A stretch of DNA of 64,000 bases from contig NC_088781.1 of NCBI RefSeq assembly GCF_958450345.1, forward strand, positions 27,691,857 through 27,755,856. The letters run 5' to 3'. The notes beneath the pieces were generated by a model. It saw only the letters and a program-made list of their open reading frames with translations. It did not search any database and was not told the DNA's origin. This document shows positions 10,670-22,910 of this stretch, in pieces. The position numbers and the translations under genes were made by a program. The first letter of the stretch is position 1. The number at the start of each line of letters is the position of its first letter. The DNA comes from Calliphora vicina (taxonomy: Eukaryota; Arthropoda; Insecta; Diptera; Calliphoridae).

Positions 10670-10960
10670 AAAAAACAATATGTCCATCCGTCTGTCTGGT
10701 GAAAACACCCTAGGGCCCAAAGAAATATGTTCCAAGTACTCTGAAATTGTACTGAAAATTATGGCGAAAATCGGGCAACATTTGTCCCTATTCCCCATGA
10801 AAGGTTACCCTCAGAAAATGACCTGAACATTCATAATTTTCTTAAATATCTCAGTAAATTGAACGGTACATCCATAACAGTATATCCATAATCCTATTCA
10901 GTTTGGCACATCTAATTAAGGTTGGATGTTTTCCCTTTTCAATTTGAGTGGTCATTTGAA
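10670..10960. repeat. dispersed repeat family C, copy 1
   Basis: Contains CCATCCGTCTGTCTGG, CACCCTAGGGCC, GGCGAAAATCGGGCAACATT and CCCCATGAAAGGTTACCCTC. These are shared in the same order with about 40.69-41.11 kb (CGATAGGGCC, GCGAAGATCGGTCAACATTT, CCCCATGCAAGGTCCCCCTC). No ends were identified. It may be a distant relative of family B, which uses similar phrases. Confidence 0.55.
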
Positions 10961-11356
10961 AAAACTTTATCTTGTGTCTCAGTAATGTTGGAATGTATCC
11001 AATCCAATGTAGTTGTGATTTGCTACAAATAAAAGCAACTCTAAAAGAGTTGGGATATTTTAAGAATTCTTTTGTACAAATAGAAACATAATAATCAGAA
11101 AATGAAACGCTGATGACAATTAGCCTTATTTGAAGATCAATTTTTTATATAGCTTTGCTATAAGCAATTCAAACTAATTTTTTTGTCATCAAGAAAATGT
11201 ATCCGTACTCACCTCTAAATATTGCGATAGTTATCTGTAAAAGTGGAAAATAAATGTAATTAGTTAATAATTATTTTTATTTTTTTTAATTATTTAGTGT
11301 TTAGTGTAAACGCTTCATTATAAAGCAACATAAAATAGCTCATGGTTCATCATTTA

Positions 11357-12622
11357 TTATATTACACCGTACGACACTCAATACTAGACACGAACCGGAT
11401 GATATACGTCTGAAACAATAAATTAAATGGAGAAAAACTGCGTTTTCAGTTTTTCATTTCGTGATCCTGTTATAAGGACTTAAAATTTTCAGAGGAGTAT
11501 ATTTTTAAAAAAATGTTTTAAAATACTTCTGATCATCATACTATGTCAAGTTTGGTGTCAAATGATCAAGAAGGGTTGTAAAATATTTCGTATTATTCTT
11601 ATTTTATCCCGAAAGGATCAAAAGATGTCAAAAATGTCCTTTCAAATTTTTATCCTTGAATATCCTTTTAGATTTCCAATATTTTTTTTTAAAAAATAGT
11701 GAGCTAAAGATCCAAATATTGAATACCACATGCCAAAATTTCATTATTCTATCTTAACTACTTAAGTGTTAAAAAATATTTTAAATTTGAATTACTTGAT
11801 TTTTTATATTTTATTTTATCATTTCATTCGAAAAAAATATAACAAAATCCGTTGTGAAAAGCAACGAAGAAGACTTTTTAATAAACAAGTAAAATGGTAT
11901 AGTCGGGCAAGCCCGACCTTATGATACCCTACACCGGGTATATGATTATAAAGAGTTTTCTTTTGATATGAAACTTATTTGTGTTGAATCTTATTTGAAT
12001 ACACACATTTTCGGTAGTGGGCCTTATATGCGAGCTATGACTAATTATGGACCGATCGTCACAAAATTTGGTCGTGAGAGTTTGGCTTACATAAAACCTA
12101 ATTGTGCTGAATTTGGTTTGTATATGTTTATAATTAAGATATTTAGATTTTAAGATATTTTCAAATAGGCCAATTGTATGGGAGCTAGGATAAATAATGG
12201 GCTGATTCTAACCATAAAGGTCTGTACCAAATTTTGTCGAATTATCTTTAAACCTGCTACTTGTAGATTGATTACATGGATGGACGGACGGACATCGCTT
12301 AGTCGACCTCAGCAGATTGGTATGCTTTAAGGTGGGTGTTGGGACAACATTTTTCCATGTTGCAAATAACAGCCCTATCCCATTATACCTCCCCCAATAT
12401 GGTGGTGTATATTTTACAACTATTCTTGTTCTCTTGACATACAATTTGTCATTGTTGGAATAGCAGGAGTATTTTTAAATATTTTTTAAAAAATGTACTT
12501 CTTTGAAACTTTGAAGTCCTTAAAATGAAAAACAGAAAACACAGTTTTTCTCCATTAAATTTATAGTTTCACACGTATATCATACGTTTTTTTCTCTATT
12601 TGTCGGACGGTGTTATTATAAT
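11357..12622. mobile_element. long-terminal-inverted-repeat element with nested family B copy
   Basis: The outer 170-200 bp on each side are imperfect inverted repeats. Left: ACACCGTACGACA, then GATGATATACGTCTGAAAC, AAATGGAGAAAAACTGCGTT and CAGTTTTTCATTT. The right side gives the same blocks reversed (ACACCGTCCGACA, ATGATATACGTGTGAAAC, AATGGAGAAAAACTGTGTT). Family B lies in the middle and was probably inserted later. No coding frame remains and no clear target duplication was found, so the superfamily is unknown. Confidence 0.7.
11888..12428 (-). repeat. dispersed repeat family B, near full length
   Basis: On the plus strand it begins CAAGTAAAATGGTATAGTCG with the hairpin GTCGGGCAAGCCCGAC, continues with the family phrase CTATGACTAATTATGGACCG, a GGACGGACGGACATCG stretch and ATTGGTATGCTTTAAGGTGG, and ends CCAATATGGTGGTGTATATT. 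Orientation is opposite to the strand shown. It is inside the long-TIR element. Short frames that cross it are not genes. Confidence 0.8.
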
Positions 12623-12943
12623 CAGTAAAAAATATAGTATTTGGAAGCAATAGGAATCTTCATTGCTTCCATATAATTTGCAATATAGCATGTCACAATA
12701 TTGAGCTTTCAAAACAGCGAAAAATGCAGTAAAGTAAGCTAAAGCTAGCTGGAGGCACTATTTCCTAAAAAGCCTCTAGCCATCAAGAACAAACATCATT
12801 CTAAACCACTTTATTTTCTTCTATGCCTTACTAAAATTGCTTAAAGCTGTATTGTCGAGTTAACAGATAAAATGTGTCATTCAACATGATACGAGTAAAA
12901 AACATTAATTGATATTAAAATATACATTTGTTTACTCTAATAT

Positions 12944-13316
12944 CCCAGCAGTTCTATCGAAGTGTCCCAAAATAGTGATTTTAGCCATCACTTGGGTAAC
13001 AACTAGTTACAAAATCAGCTATATGGCTAGATGCTTTATCATATGGATGTCCTAGGTGGAAGGAAATCAATTGAGATTGCACTAATTACAACAAGAGAAT
13101 GCTATTTGACTATGTAAAAGTCTACTTCTGGCGATTCCAAAAACTAATTTATCTAGGATAGGATATATTAAGATACCAATTGACTTCTCTCTGCATTACA
13201 AAGACCACGTGCACGTCAAATGATCTCAAAATATACAAATTGCAGTCAGCCAAGTAATTAGATATTAGAAAGACTTACTGTCTAACTGCTTAAGTAGTCA
13301 ATACAGCACTGCTGGG
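12944..13316. mobile_element. CCCAGCAGTT-ended non-autonomous element, copy 1
   Basis: Ends are CCCAGCAGTTCTA on the left and GCACTGCTGGG on the right, a short inverted pair. The interior shares ordered blocks with 51.59-52.02 kb: ACAACTAGTTA, CAATTGACTTCTCT, CACGTCAAATGATCTCAAAA, AAATTGCAGTCAGCCAAGT. Two copies with the same ends support a mobile element. About 373 bp and noncoding. Target duplication is not clear. Confidence 0.7.
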
Positions 13317-15033
13317 CTGTATTATAATATATGTGTGATTAAGGCATAATTAATCATTTTGTAAATATTTGAATACCTTTAGTAAAAACATACTACATAC
13401 TGATATATTTTATGTATAAACAAAAATCTCATTAGATACAGCTCTATTGTGGTTTTGTGTGTGTTAAATAAACCATAATACAAAGAGTGTTTTTACTAAG
13501 ATTATAAATTATATTAATATGAGTATTCTAACCAAAATTCTGCTTATATGAACAACATAATAAATGTACAGTAGATGGGCTCAAGAAAAATAATGTTATT
13601 TTGGTCACCCCCCTTCGCCCAAATAAACAATATAGAAAATCTTTGTCAGGTACTTCTAACCTCATATAAGAGAAGTTTGAACAGACTGCTATTTTGTAGA
13701 GATCTGTGAAGAAACTATGTTCCCCCAATTTACATTATTTACTCCATTGATTCTAGAATGATTCTTAAAATTATTTAAAATTAGTTTCTTAAAATTTCCC
13801 AGAACAGAAAACTGAAATTAAAATGAAATTTTTGTGTTCGATCCAGTCTACTGTGCTGTTGAGATGTTCATATATCAAGTATGTTGATTAATCAGTCAAT
13901 CAATCAAGATTGTTTCAAGACCTGATGGCAAGCCTTTTCATTTGTATTTTCTTTCGAGCAGCTTTCAAGGAAAATTAATTTCTTTGTAAGATATTCCTTA
14001 GATCTTTAAAGGCTTTTGTTTTAGTAGACTGGGATAAAAATTGTTTCTGCTAGAATGATTAAATTTGATATTTTTGTTAAGCTGCTTATAGCATTTGAAA
14101 GCTCTGAAGAAATAAGCTCAAAACCTATTTGTTTACATAATTAGATTAAGGACATATTTACCAAAAAACAAAACTTCATAGTATAGTAACTAGTTAAATT
14201 ACAACTTCATATTTTTAAGTAAGTCATTTGTAGCACAAGCTTTAATAAATGATAAAATGTGCCTTCGAAAAATATTGCAGAAAATTCATATTACATTGAG
14301 TAAAAGAGAGTATTTAATGGAAACACTGTTTCATTTAGGTTCTAATGATAAACATTTTTAATATTTGTATTCTAAAATTCAACATATAAATCTTATTTGT
14401 ATCAAACATTCCACTCAGGTATCATATAAAGTAAACCCCTACTTCTTTGATATTATGCTTTTACACATCTGACAGATGATCCAAAAGGTCATATAACACA
14501 AACGTGATAAAATGTCAGGTGCAGGTTGGCTACACACACCAAAAATTACAAACACAGCTATAGTGGCGAAGTAATAATATGTTGGTTGGTTGGTTGGTGG
14601 TATACAGAATAGCAACATGTTGTTTACTGATACTGTTGCTGCTTTCTTCCAGTGCCTGCTTGAAAACACAGTAACATAAAACAAATACTAAAAATATGTT
14701 GATTCCTTTTGAAACAGCACTTTTGCTTTCCCAACTAGTAATGAAAAGGGCGTTGTCGTCTATTATGTTAAACAAAACTAAACAGTCAACCAAAAGCACA
14801 AAAATTATAAATGGATTCTAGCAAAAATAATAGAAAATAAATATCTGCAGGAATTATATATAATATATAGATTAATATATGTATAATAAAAAGAATAGCA
14901 TCATCAAAAATGAATAACAGAATTTACAAACATATACGTACTAATATACTACAGTGGGCACTATCAAACAATTTTGAAAATAAATTTGGGGTTTCAATGT
15001 ATTTCCAGCATGACAAAATTAACCAAAAATAAC
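13317..15033. other. AT-rich noncoding stretch with a short TTGG microsatellite
   Basis: No gene or transposon end recognised. A run of TTGG repeats lies at 14581-14599. CAATCAATCAA occurs near 13.9 kb. Confidence 0.55.
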
Positions 15034-15901
15034 GTATGCGGAATGAAATTTCAACAAAAATTTGACACTGGCCAAAAGAAAAAGTATATGAGCTATTAGT
15101 GTTTTAGGACTTATTTTGAATTACCTTATGTTTTGCCTTAATACTTTAAAACCCCATTTGAAAATCTGGCTTTTAGTTATCTCAAAATGTTAACAAAAAA
15201 GAACTACCTTGAAAAAACATTTGTAATTTTTTCCATATTTTATCAACTATCATCGCGAACAATTTGTTATATTTTACATCAAGTGACAGTGAAAGGCAGA
15301 GAAGTGGACTTTTTTGGAAGTAAATAAACCTATTATTGATAAGATGTGCAAAGTACAACATAATCTTTTTTCTAAAAAAATATATATGGATCTTAATCAA
15401 TCAGATGTAAATTAGAAGTTTTGACTTTTTTGGAATTTGATTTGACCATCAATTGTAATTAATATATTATGAAATGTGTAGACAAAATTAATCACTTGAT
15501 AAAAAGAAACATCAGGGATTATTTTTTTAAAAATAAAGTTCTTCTTAACTGTTACATCATCCAAGTGTAACGCAAAGATGGTTATGGTGTTTCCAAATGT
15601 CCATTTTTTTAAATTTAAAAATAATTTGAGAGTTTTTGGACCTTTTTAAATAAAAAAAATCGAGAAAAATAAGACCATGAAACTCAAATAGGAGCTCAGA
15701 AAAATGCAAACATCGGTATTTTCAACAACTGTACATAAATTTCTTCATAACTACCACAAAAGTACATGAATATTATAAAGTTTTTGCTTACATTAAATCA
15801 ATACAATGGGCTATTTTATAAAGGTTTTATAAACTATTTGTTTTTTGACGTTGGCAACAAATATAGCATTTTCTGTTTTGTTGCAATTTCATTCCGCATA
15901 C
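15034..15901. mobile_element. candidate element bounded by 26-bp inverted repeats
   Basis: The left end GTATGCGGAATGAAATTTCA, then ACAAAA, is matched in reverse at 15876-15901 by GTATGCGGAATGAAATTGCA, then ACAAAA: 25 of 26 identical. The 868-bp interior is AT-rich and noncoding. No target duplication is evident, so this may instead be an inverted duplication. No second copy is seen in the window. Confidence 0.55.
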
Positions 15902-16019
15902 ATTATAAAACACGTGCTATAAAATTCATATGAAAACAGCTAAAAGTGGATTCATGCCAAACACTCTAACGAAGATTTATTCAATAGTTTTTTAATCTCT
16001 ATCAAATGCTTTAAGTACT

Positions 16020-17140
16020 CCTAGCTTAAATCGTAAGTAGTACTGGCCGAAGGTCTTAGTTTAGCGTCAGTCGCTGGCTCCCAACTAATCCTAATTTACG
16101 GTCAACCATAGGTCTTTAACTAGTCCTAGTATACCATCAATCTCAGGTGTTTAAGTAGTCCTAGTTCAGCTTCAATCGTAGGTCTTCAATTAGTCTTAGT
16201 TCATCTTCAACCGTAGGCCTTCAAGTAGTCTTAGTTCAGCTTGAATCGCAGGTCTTTAAATAATCATAATTCAGCTTCAATTGTAGGCCTTTAAGTTGTC
16301 TTAGTTCAGATTCAACCTTAGGTATTTAAGTAGTATTAGTTGGAATTTATCAAAGGCTTTAATCCTATGTCTGTACGAAGTCTTAGTTCAGCTTCAATCG
16401 TAGGACTTTATGTAGTCTTAGTTCAGCTTCAATCTTATGTCTTCAATTAGTCTTAGATGATCTTCAACCGTAGGCGTTTAAATAGTCTTAGTTCAGCTTC
16501 AATCGTAGAACCTTATGTAGTCTTAGTTCAGCTTCAATCGGAGGTCTTTAAGTAGCCTTAATTTAGCTTCAATCTTAGGTTTTTTAGTAGTCTAAGTTCA
16601 GCTGCAATCATAGGTCTTTAAGAAGTCTTAGTTCAGCTTCAAGCGTAGGTCTTCAATTAGTCTTAATTGATCTTCAACCGTAGGCCTTTAAATAATTTTA
16701 GTTCAGCTTCAGTCGTAGGACTTTAACTGTCTGTTTCTCTAAATGCGAACGAACGTTTTCTTTCGTATTTTAAATTGAAAACAACAAATAAATTTTAATT
16801 TTTTTTGTTGTTTTCAATATAAAATACGAAAGAAAATGTTCGTTCGCATTTAGAGAAACAGGCAGTAAGTTGTCTTAGTTCGACTTCAACCTTAGGTAGT
16901 TTAGCATTAGTTGGGATTTATCGCAGGCTTTAATCCTATGTCTGTAAGAAGTCCTAGTTCAGCTTCAATCTTAGGTATTTAAGTAGTCTTATTTCAGCTT
17001 CAATCGTAGGTCTTTAAGCAGTCTTAGTTCAGCTTCAGTCGTAGGTCTTAACTAATCTTAGTTTAGCTGCATCTGTAGGTCTTCAAGTAGTCTTAGCTTA
17101 GCTTTAATCTTAGGTCTTTAAGTAGTTTCAGTTGGGATTT
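16020..17140 (+). repeat. 35-bp tandem array, largest block
   Basis: About thirty diverged copies of a unit reading roughly GTCTTAGTTCAGCTTCAATC then GTAGGTCTTTAAGTA. Spacing between TCTTAGTTCAGC occurrences is about 35 bp. Copies differ from each other by several bases, so the array is old. It contains a palindromic MITE and ends against a decayed Mos1-like mariner. The same unit forms three other blocks (22.99-23.24, 25.08-25.75 and 44.59-45.27 kb), two of them on the opposite strand. Confidence 0.9.
16727..16865. mobile_element. 139-bp palindromic MITE inside the 35-bp array
   Basis: Left arm CTGTCTGTTTCTCTAAATGC onward, right arm reversed CTGCCTGTTTCTCTAAATGC onward. The arms match for about 58 bp and meet around a short AT centre. 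TAA flanks both sides (16724-16726, 16866-16868), and the array unit CTTTAAGTAGTCTTAG shows the uninterrupted target. A 3-bp TAA duplication is usual for PIF/Harbinger-type elements, but the ends alone do not prove this. Confidence 0.85.
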
Positions 17141-18375
17141 ATCGCAAGAACAAATCCAGCTAAACTCTGTTCGGAAGTGAAGGGTCGAAACAACAATCGA
17201 AACAAATAGTAGTCGGATGGTGCATGATCTGGACTATAAGGCAGCTGAAGAACAACTTCCCAATCACTACTTTCTAGTTTCCAAATCCATTTTGCATCGC
17301 AACTAATAATTCGGTGCAAAAATTATTTTATTTTATATCATTCACGTAACATTTTTATGTAAATGATCTCACTAAATACAGAGTATTACCTTATCATCAT
17401 GGATATTTAGCTTTGGTATCGATTCGGCTGATAGGCTGGGCTTCACATACGATCTCTTACGCTTCGGGTTATCGTAATGGAACCATTTTTTATCGCAAGT
17501 AATGATTCGGTGTAAAAACGATTTTCTTTTATAGCGTTCACGTAACACTTTTATGTAAATTTATTCAATGTAGATATGAGTTTTTCCCATCTTTCTAGCA
17601 GCATATAGATTCCGAGCCTGTTCATCTTTTGAGGCCAGGAACGAACCAAGCTAATTCCAGATACTCTGTTCTGAAGTGAAGCTTATCCCAAAAAAATGTT
17701 CTACATCGATTTAAAGAAATAAATATCGGACGGATTTCAAAAAACTAGTTTTCATCTCAGACAAAATAGTATTTAAAGGTCTCTTAGCATCAATTAGTAC
17801 CCAATTTCTCTTTTGGATATATCCTGCTGGTTGCAAACGTTTAGAAATTGCTGATTTAGTCTTCTTCTTCTATCTACATAACTCTCTGTGGAGCGTAGGG
17901 TCTCTATAAAATTTCTCCTAGATATTAAAAATTACTTTTATTTCACTCCAGCTTTTTCCGCTGTTTTCGATGTCTTTAAGCATGCTTCTTTTCCACATTC
18001 TTCTATTCCCTTGCAGATTGAGTAGCTCTCATTAATTTTGAAGGTTGAGGTTTTTGTTCAGGTTGACAAAAATCTTCATGGAGTAGTGCTTCCAATTCTT
18101 AGACTCTACTTCTGAACCACAATAACTACAAATCTCAAGTTGAAATCGATTTGGTGAGCAATGGATGTGATTCAGCGACACTCTGTTGGTACAAAATTTG
18201 ACATTTTCAATGGAAAAAAAAACCCTTTCTTGTTTACAGTATTTTATTCATTAACTAAGTGAGAATAAGTTACAGATATGTATCCTTAAAAATGACATAT
18301 AAGTTATTTAAAACTAAACCGCTTTCAAGAGATACGTTATCTATTGTACATACAGGATTTTTAAGTCATACACTA
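17140..18375 (-). pseudogene. Mos1-like (mauritiana-type) mariner remnant, copy 1
   Basis: On the minus strand, near 17.2 kb, the translation reads WEVVLQLPYSPDHAPSDYYL. This covers the PYSPDLAPSDYHLF block with the third aspartate of the DD34D triad. Upstream parts (DNA at about 17.38-17.68 kb) match the other two copies at 24.0-25.1 and 29.2-30.1 kb. The far end has ACTAAGTGAGAATAAGTTAC and CCGCTTTCAAGAGATACG, shared with copy 2. Multiple stops and frame breaks make it non-functional. A segment at about 17.87-18.01 kb does not resemble the other copies and may be a later insertion. Confidence 0.75.
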
Positions 18376-19135
18376 ATATCTTAAACATAGTTTGTTCAAG
18401 AAGCAATTACCAAGATATTTTCAACAAATTTAATCATTTAGCCCACTGTTCTTACTCAGATACCGTGATGAATATATGATACACCTATTCTGTTTTTACA
18501 CACTCTCTTCCATTTTCCCTTATTTCTCGCCCGTATTACATACAATGCTAGTATTATCATTCTGCGTAAAATGTCAAGACTGTCAGTTTGTGTTGCCTTA
18601 TAATATCATTATTCATGTGACATCTACTCTTCAGGCATTCACACATACACGAACATATTTATTCATATATACATTTATATATAATTTTAAATTGTTGTTT
18701 AAAAAAAATGGTCCAAGGATAGAGGCAGCACATGCTGCTGGTATCCCTGCCATAAACAAACAAAAAAAAAACAGAAAGCAAACAAAAAAAGGTAAATTTA
18801 ATGCATATATTTTTATTATATTTACATATAAATATAATATCAAAATATGCCTGATGTGTGGTATGGGTATAAAATAACAAATGTGCAAGAAAATATGTGC
18901 TGTTTTGTTTAAACAGTGTGATATTTTTGTGGTGATTATAAAAAATGGAGCTTTAATAAATCAATATATTTTATGTGGAAAATTTAAGGATGATATGTTG
19001 AAAAAAGCTAATCAGGAATTTGAAATAAGATATTACCATATCTATACATAACTTATAGCAATAATATCAAACTATAAATCAGAGAAATAAATTGGAAATT
19101 AGTTTATGCAGAAGCATTATATATTATAGTAATTA
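18376..19135. other. AT-rich noncoding stretch
   Basis: Contains a 133-codon open frame on the plus strand (18476-18877), but its protein is low in complexity, rich in F, I, Y and K, and has no recognisable domain. I do not call it a gene. Confidence 0.5.
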
Positions 19136-21560
19136 CACAGGGCAACAAAATCGACACAAAATTAGAGGCTTTTTAAACCACTACAGAATTTTGATGTAAA
19201 GTAGTTCCAGCAGTACATATATGGTCCAAAGTTTTTTTTTAAATTTTTAAGTAAAATTGTAAATTTTTTTAGACGTTTCTCCACATAATTAATAATAACT
19301 CCAAATTTGTTAGTTCGATATTATTAAAATAAACTTATGAAAATTGAAATTTAGACAGCTTTTTAATCCGTTTTAATCGGTTCAGAATTTTCGGCCCAGC
19401 ATTTTTTTTGTTTTACAAAAAATCATGAAAAATCGAAAACGGCAGAAATTGTTCAGATTTTTGACTTTATCGCAAAGCCATATGTAATAGCAACAAAATG
19501 AGATATCGGGCATAAAAATTGATTGAATCTTTTCGAATTTATTCACAATTAAGTTAATTAGCTCATTTTCACAAAACTTTAGTTTTTGGTTTCATTTACA
19601 TAAAATTGAGTAGTTAGTGTTCTTCTTTCGATTTATTGAATTCTGAAGACAATTTCCCTATGCTGTGTTTAAATTTTCACATATATATTGCTTTTCAATC
19701 GGCTCAGTAGTTTCGGAGTTATAATAAGTAATTGAAGCAAGAAATATATTTTTTAAGTGAAAATTTCAAATTATTTTGTTTTAAAAAAATCATGAAAAAT
19801 CGAAAACGGTAGAAATTGTTCAGATTTATTACTTTTTCAAAAAGCCACGTAAAATTGGTACAAAACGAAATATCAATCAGAAACATCGAAGAATTCCTTT
19901 CGAATTTATTCACAATTATGTGAATTCGCTCATTTTCACAAAATTTTAGTTTTTTGTTTGATTTACATAAAATAGAGCAGCTAATATTCTTCTTTCAATT
20001 GATTGAATTTTGAAATCATTTTCCCCATGTACCCCTGTGTACAAATTTTCACATTTGCGCTTCAATCGGCTCAGTAGTTTCGGTGTTATCGTAAATAATT
20101 GAAGTAAAAAATATATTTTTTACGTGAAAATTTCAAATTTTTTTTGTATTAAAAAAATCATGAAAATCCGTTAATGGCAGAAATTGTTCAGAGTTGTTAC
20201 TTTACTGCAAAGCCATCTATATTAGGAACAAAATGAGGTATTGATAATACAAATCAAAGTATTCATTTCGAGTTTATTCACAATTATATGAATTCGCTCA
20301 TATTCACAAAATTTTAGTTTTTTGTTTGATTTACATAAAATTGTATAGTTAATTTTCTTCTTTCAATTGATTCAATTTTAAAAACATTTTCCACATGCTA
20401 TGTACAAATTTTCACTTATATATTGTGTTTCAATCGGCTAAGTACTTTCGGAGTAACAATAACAAATTTAAGCAAAAAATATATTTTCTACGCGAAAATA
20501 GCAATTTTTCGTTTTAAAAAAAATCATGAAAAATCAAAATAAGATATTAATTATAAAAATCGATGGATTCTTTTCGAATTTATTCACAATTATGTGAATT
20601 CGAATTTACATAAAATTTTTTTGTAAATTTTCTTCTTTCAATTGTCTGAATTTTGAAAACGTTTTTCCCATGCCATGTACAAATTCTCACGTATATATTG
20701 CGTTTCAATCGGCTCAGTAGTTTTGGAGTTATAATAACATATTCAACCAAAAAATATATTTTTTACTTGAAAATTAAAAATTTTTTTGTTTTAAATAAAA
20801 ATCAAAAACGGCAAGAACGGCTTATTTTGTTCCTACATGTGGTAGGAACAAAATGAAATATTGATTATAAAAATCGATAGATTCTTTTTGAATTTTTTCA
20901 CAATTATGTGAATTCGCTCATATTCACAAAATTTTAGTTTTTTGTTTGATTTACATAAAATTTTGTAGTTAATTTTCTTCTTTCAATTGTCTGAATTTTG
21001 AAAACGTTTTTCCCATGCTATGTACAAATTTTCACGTATATATTACGTTTCAATCGGCTCAGTAGTTTTGGAGTTATAATAACATATTCAACCAAAAAAT
21101 ATATTTTTTACTTGAAAATAAAAAAATTTTGTTTTAAAAAAATCATGAAAAATCGTAAACTGCTGAAATTGTTCAGATTTATTACTTTGTCATGAAATCA
21201 CATTTAACAGGAACAAAACAAAATATCGAACATAAAATTCGAAGGATAATTTTCGAATTTATTCACAATTATGTGAATTCGCTCATTTTCACAAAATTTT
21301 ATTTTTTTGTTTGATATACATAAAATTGAGTAGTTAATATTCTTCTTTCGATTGATTGAATTTTTAAAACTTTTTCCCTAAACTGTGTTCAAATTTTCAC
21401 ATATATATTGCGTTTCAATCTGCTCAGTACTTTTGGAGTTATAATGACAAAATGAAGCAAAAAATATATTTTCTATGTGAAAATTAAAATTTTTTTTTTT
21501 AAAACATCATAAAAAATCGAAAACGGCAGAAAGTGTTATTTTTACAAAAGCCGATATGAA
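19136..21560 (+). mobile_element. 366-bp satellite array behind a CACAGGGCAACAAAA leader, copy 1
   Basis: Starts TTA-CACAGGGCAACAAAATCG with a unique leader of about 130 bp (AGAGGCTTTTTAAACC, GGTTCCAGCAGT-like GTTCCAGCAGTACA, ATATGGTCCAAA). Then come six to seven tandem copies of a unit of about 366 bp. Landmarks per unit are AATCATGAAAAATCGAAAAC, TTCACAATTATGTGAATTCG, CAATCGGCTCAGTAGTTT and AATATATTTTTTAC. TTCACAATT occurs near 19543, 19910, 20279, 20584, 20898 and 21263; two units are shortened. The same leader and unit recur at 49.0-51.0 kb. The right end is unclear; ATTTTGTTGTGTTCCTG near 21650 may be a decayed inverted end. Confidence 0.8.
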
Positions 21561-22794
21561 AAAAATATTATTTTAAAGATTTTTTGGCAGCACCAGTAGC
21601 ATAATATGAATACTAATTACATAGCAGCTCTGTTATTTAATGCCACATTTTGTTGTGTTCCTGCATCATCACGTGTTGATGTCACAGCTCTCTACTCTAG
21701 TTGGGTACAGAAAACTTACTAGATATAGCAATAACTGCAGAAATATAAAATTACTTTATAAATATTTCAAATACCACGTTATTGCTATTACTGAAAAAAA
21801 AAAAATTTAACACTTCCAGCAATTTTTTACGACCACCTAGATTAAAAAATTACCCAACACCATTTTCAATTTTATTTAACACATTATTTATCGTGCTCAA
21901 TATTATGCGACAACATATTAACAATTTTTTTTTTATCAACAAAAAAATCTTCAAATTTATTATGTTTTCAGAAAAATAAGAATAAAAAAAACTGATACAA
22001 GCGATCTCGTTTGTCTACATGCAAAATAAATTTAATATTCACATTTTGCTCTCTCATTCAGTGTCATTTATTGATGCTCATAAAAATTGTCGAAAATTGC
22101 CCTGACATTCAGTATCATCAATGTCATCCTTATTGTCATAAAATATTGTTAAATGCTTTTGCCCCCAGGAAAGGGGACTGTTAAAAATGGGGTGTATTGT
22201 TTAAAGCATCACAGCATAAACCCGGTCCTTTACAAAAAACTCAATATGAAATTGTTATTACTTTTACTATAGCATTACCAGGGTGCGTTTTTTATCTTAT
22301 ATTATTATTTCCACTATCATCATATGTTGCATCCACAATGACTGTAACAAGTAATATTTATGTATGTATAAGTGAAGGGGGAAATTCTTATTTCTGTTGT
22401 TTGTGTGAGCTTTATAAAAGTAATTTTGTTGCCATCCATACTCATATGTCAAATACAATAAATGTTTCGCTGAACACGTTTTTAGCTTGTTGCATTTTTT
22501 TTCACTAACTTGCATTTGTTGCAAAAACACATAATATTAAAACATATATTTATCTATATAGAAGTGTTTCTACATGTGTGTTTAAATGTAATTTTGTTGT
22601 ATTGAATGTTTTAGTGCTAGTGCTTGGTAGTAAAATTTGTGTTTATGTTACTGCACATAATAATAAATTTACACATCCTTTTTTTATAACAATATTGCAG
22701 ATTCAGAATAATATATGTAGGAGCATATATTACATTTACAGTGGTGTGCAGAATTGGATACATTTGAATGTTATAATCAGACCTTAAACTCTAA
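21561..22794. other. AT-rich noncoding stretch
   Basis: No reliable gene. A 103-codon frame at 22197-22508 has no recognisable motif and lies in ordinary AT-rich DNA. Confidence 0.5.
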
Positions 22795-22910
22795 AGGCCT
22801 TATTCATAATAAATTTTTAAATTTATCAAAGGTTTATAAAACAGATTTTGTATGGAAATTTTGTTTTATAAACCTTTTATAAATTTAAAAATTGATTATG
22901 AATAAGGCCT
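22795..22910. mobile_element. 116-bp palindromic MITE (AGGCCTTATTCATAAT family), copy 1
   Basis: Arms AGGCCTTATTCATAAT and ATTATGAATAAGGCCT enclose inverted blocks AAATTTATCAAAGGTTTATA and TATAAACCTTTTATAAATTT around a centre with TTTTGTATGGAAATTTTG. Copies of the same family lie at 28.79-28.96 kb and, decayed, near 33.9 kb. Confidence 0.85.

Noticed and set aside
18476..18877. 133-codon open frame
   Set aside because: Low-complexity protein rich in F, I, Y and K, no domain, lies in AT-rich DNA and overlaps similar frames on the other strand.
22197..22508. 103-codon open frame with hydrophobic segments
   Set aside because: No recognisable motif, no supporting signal, and of a length expected by chance in 64 kb.
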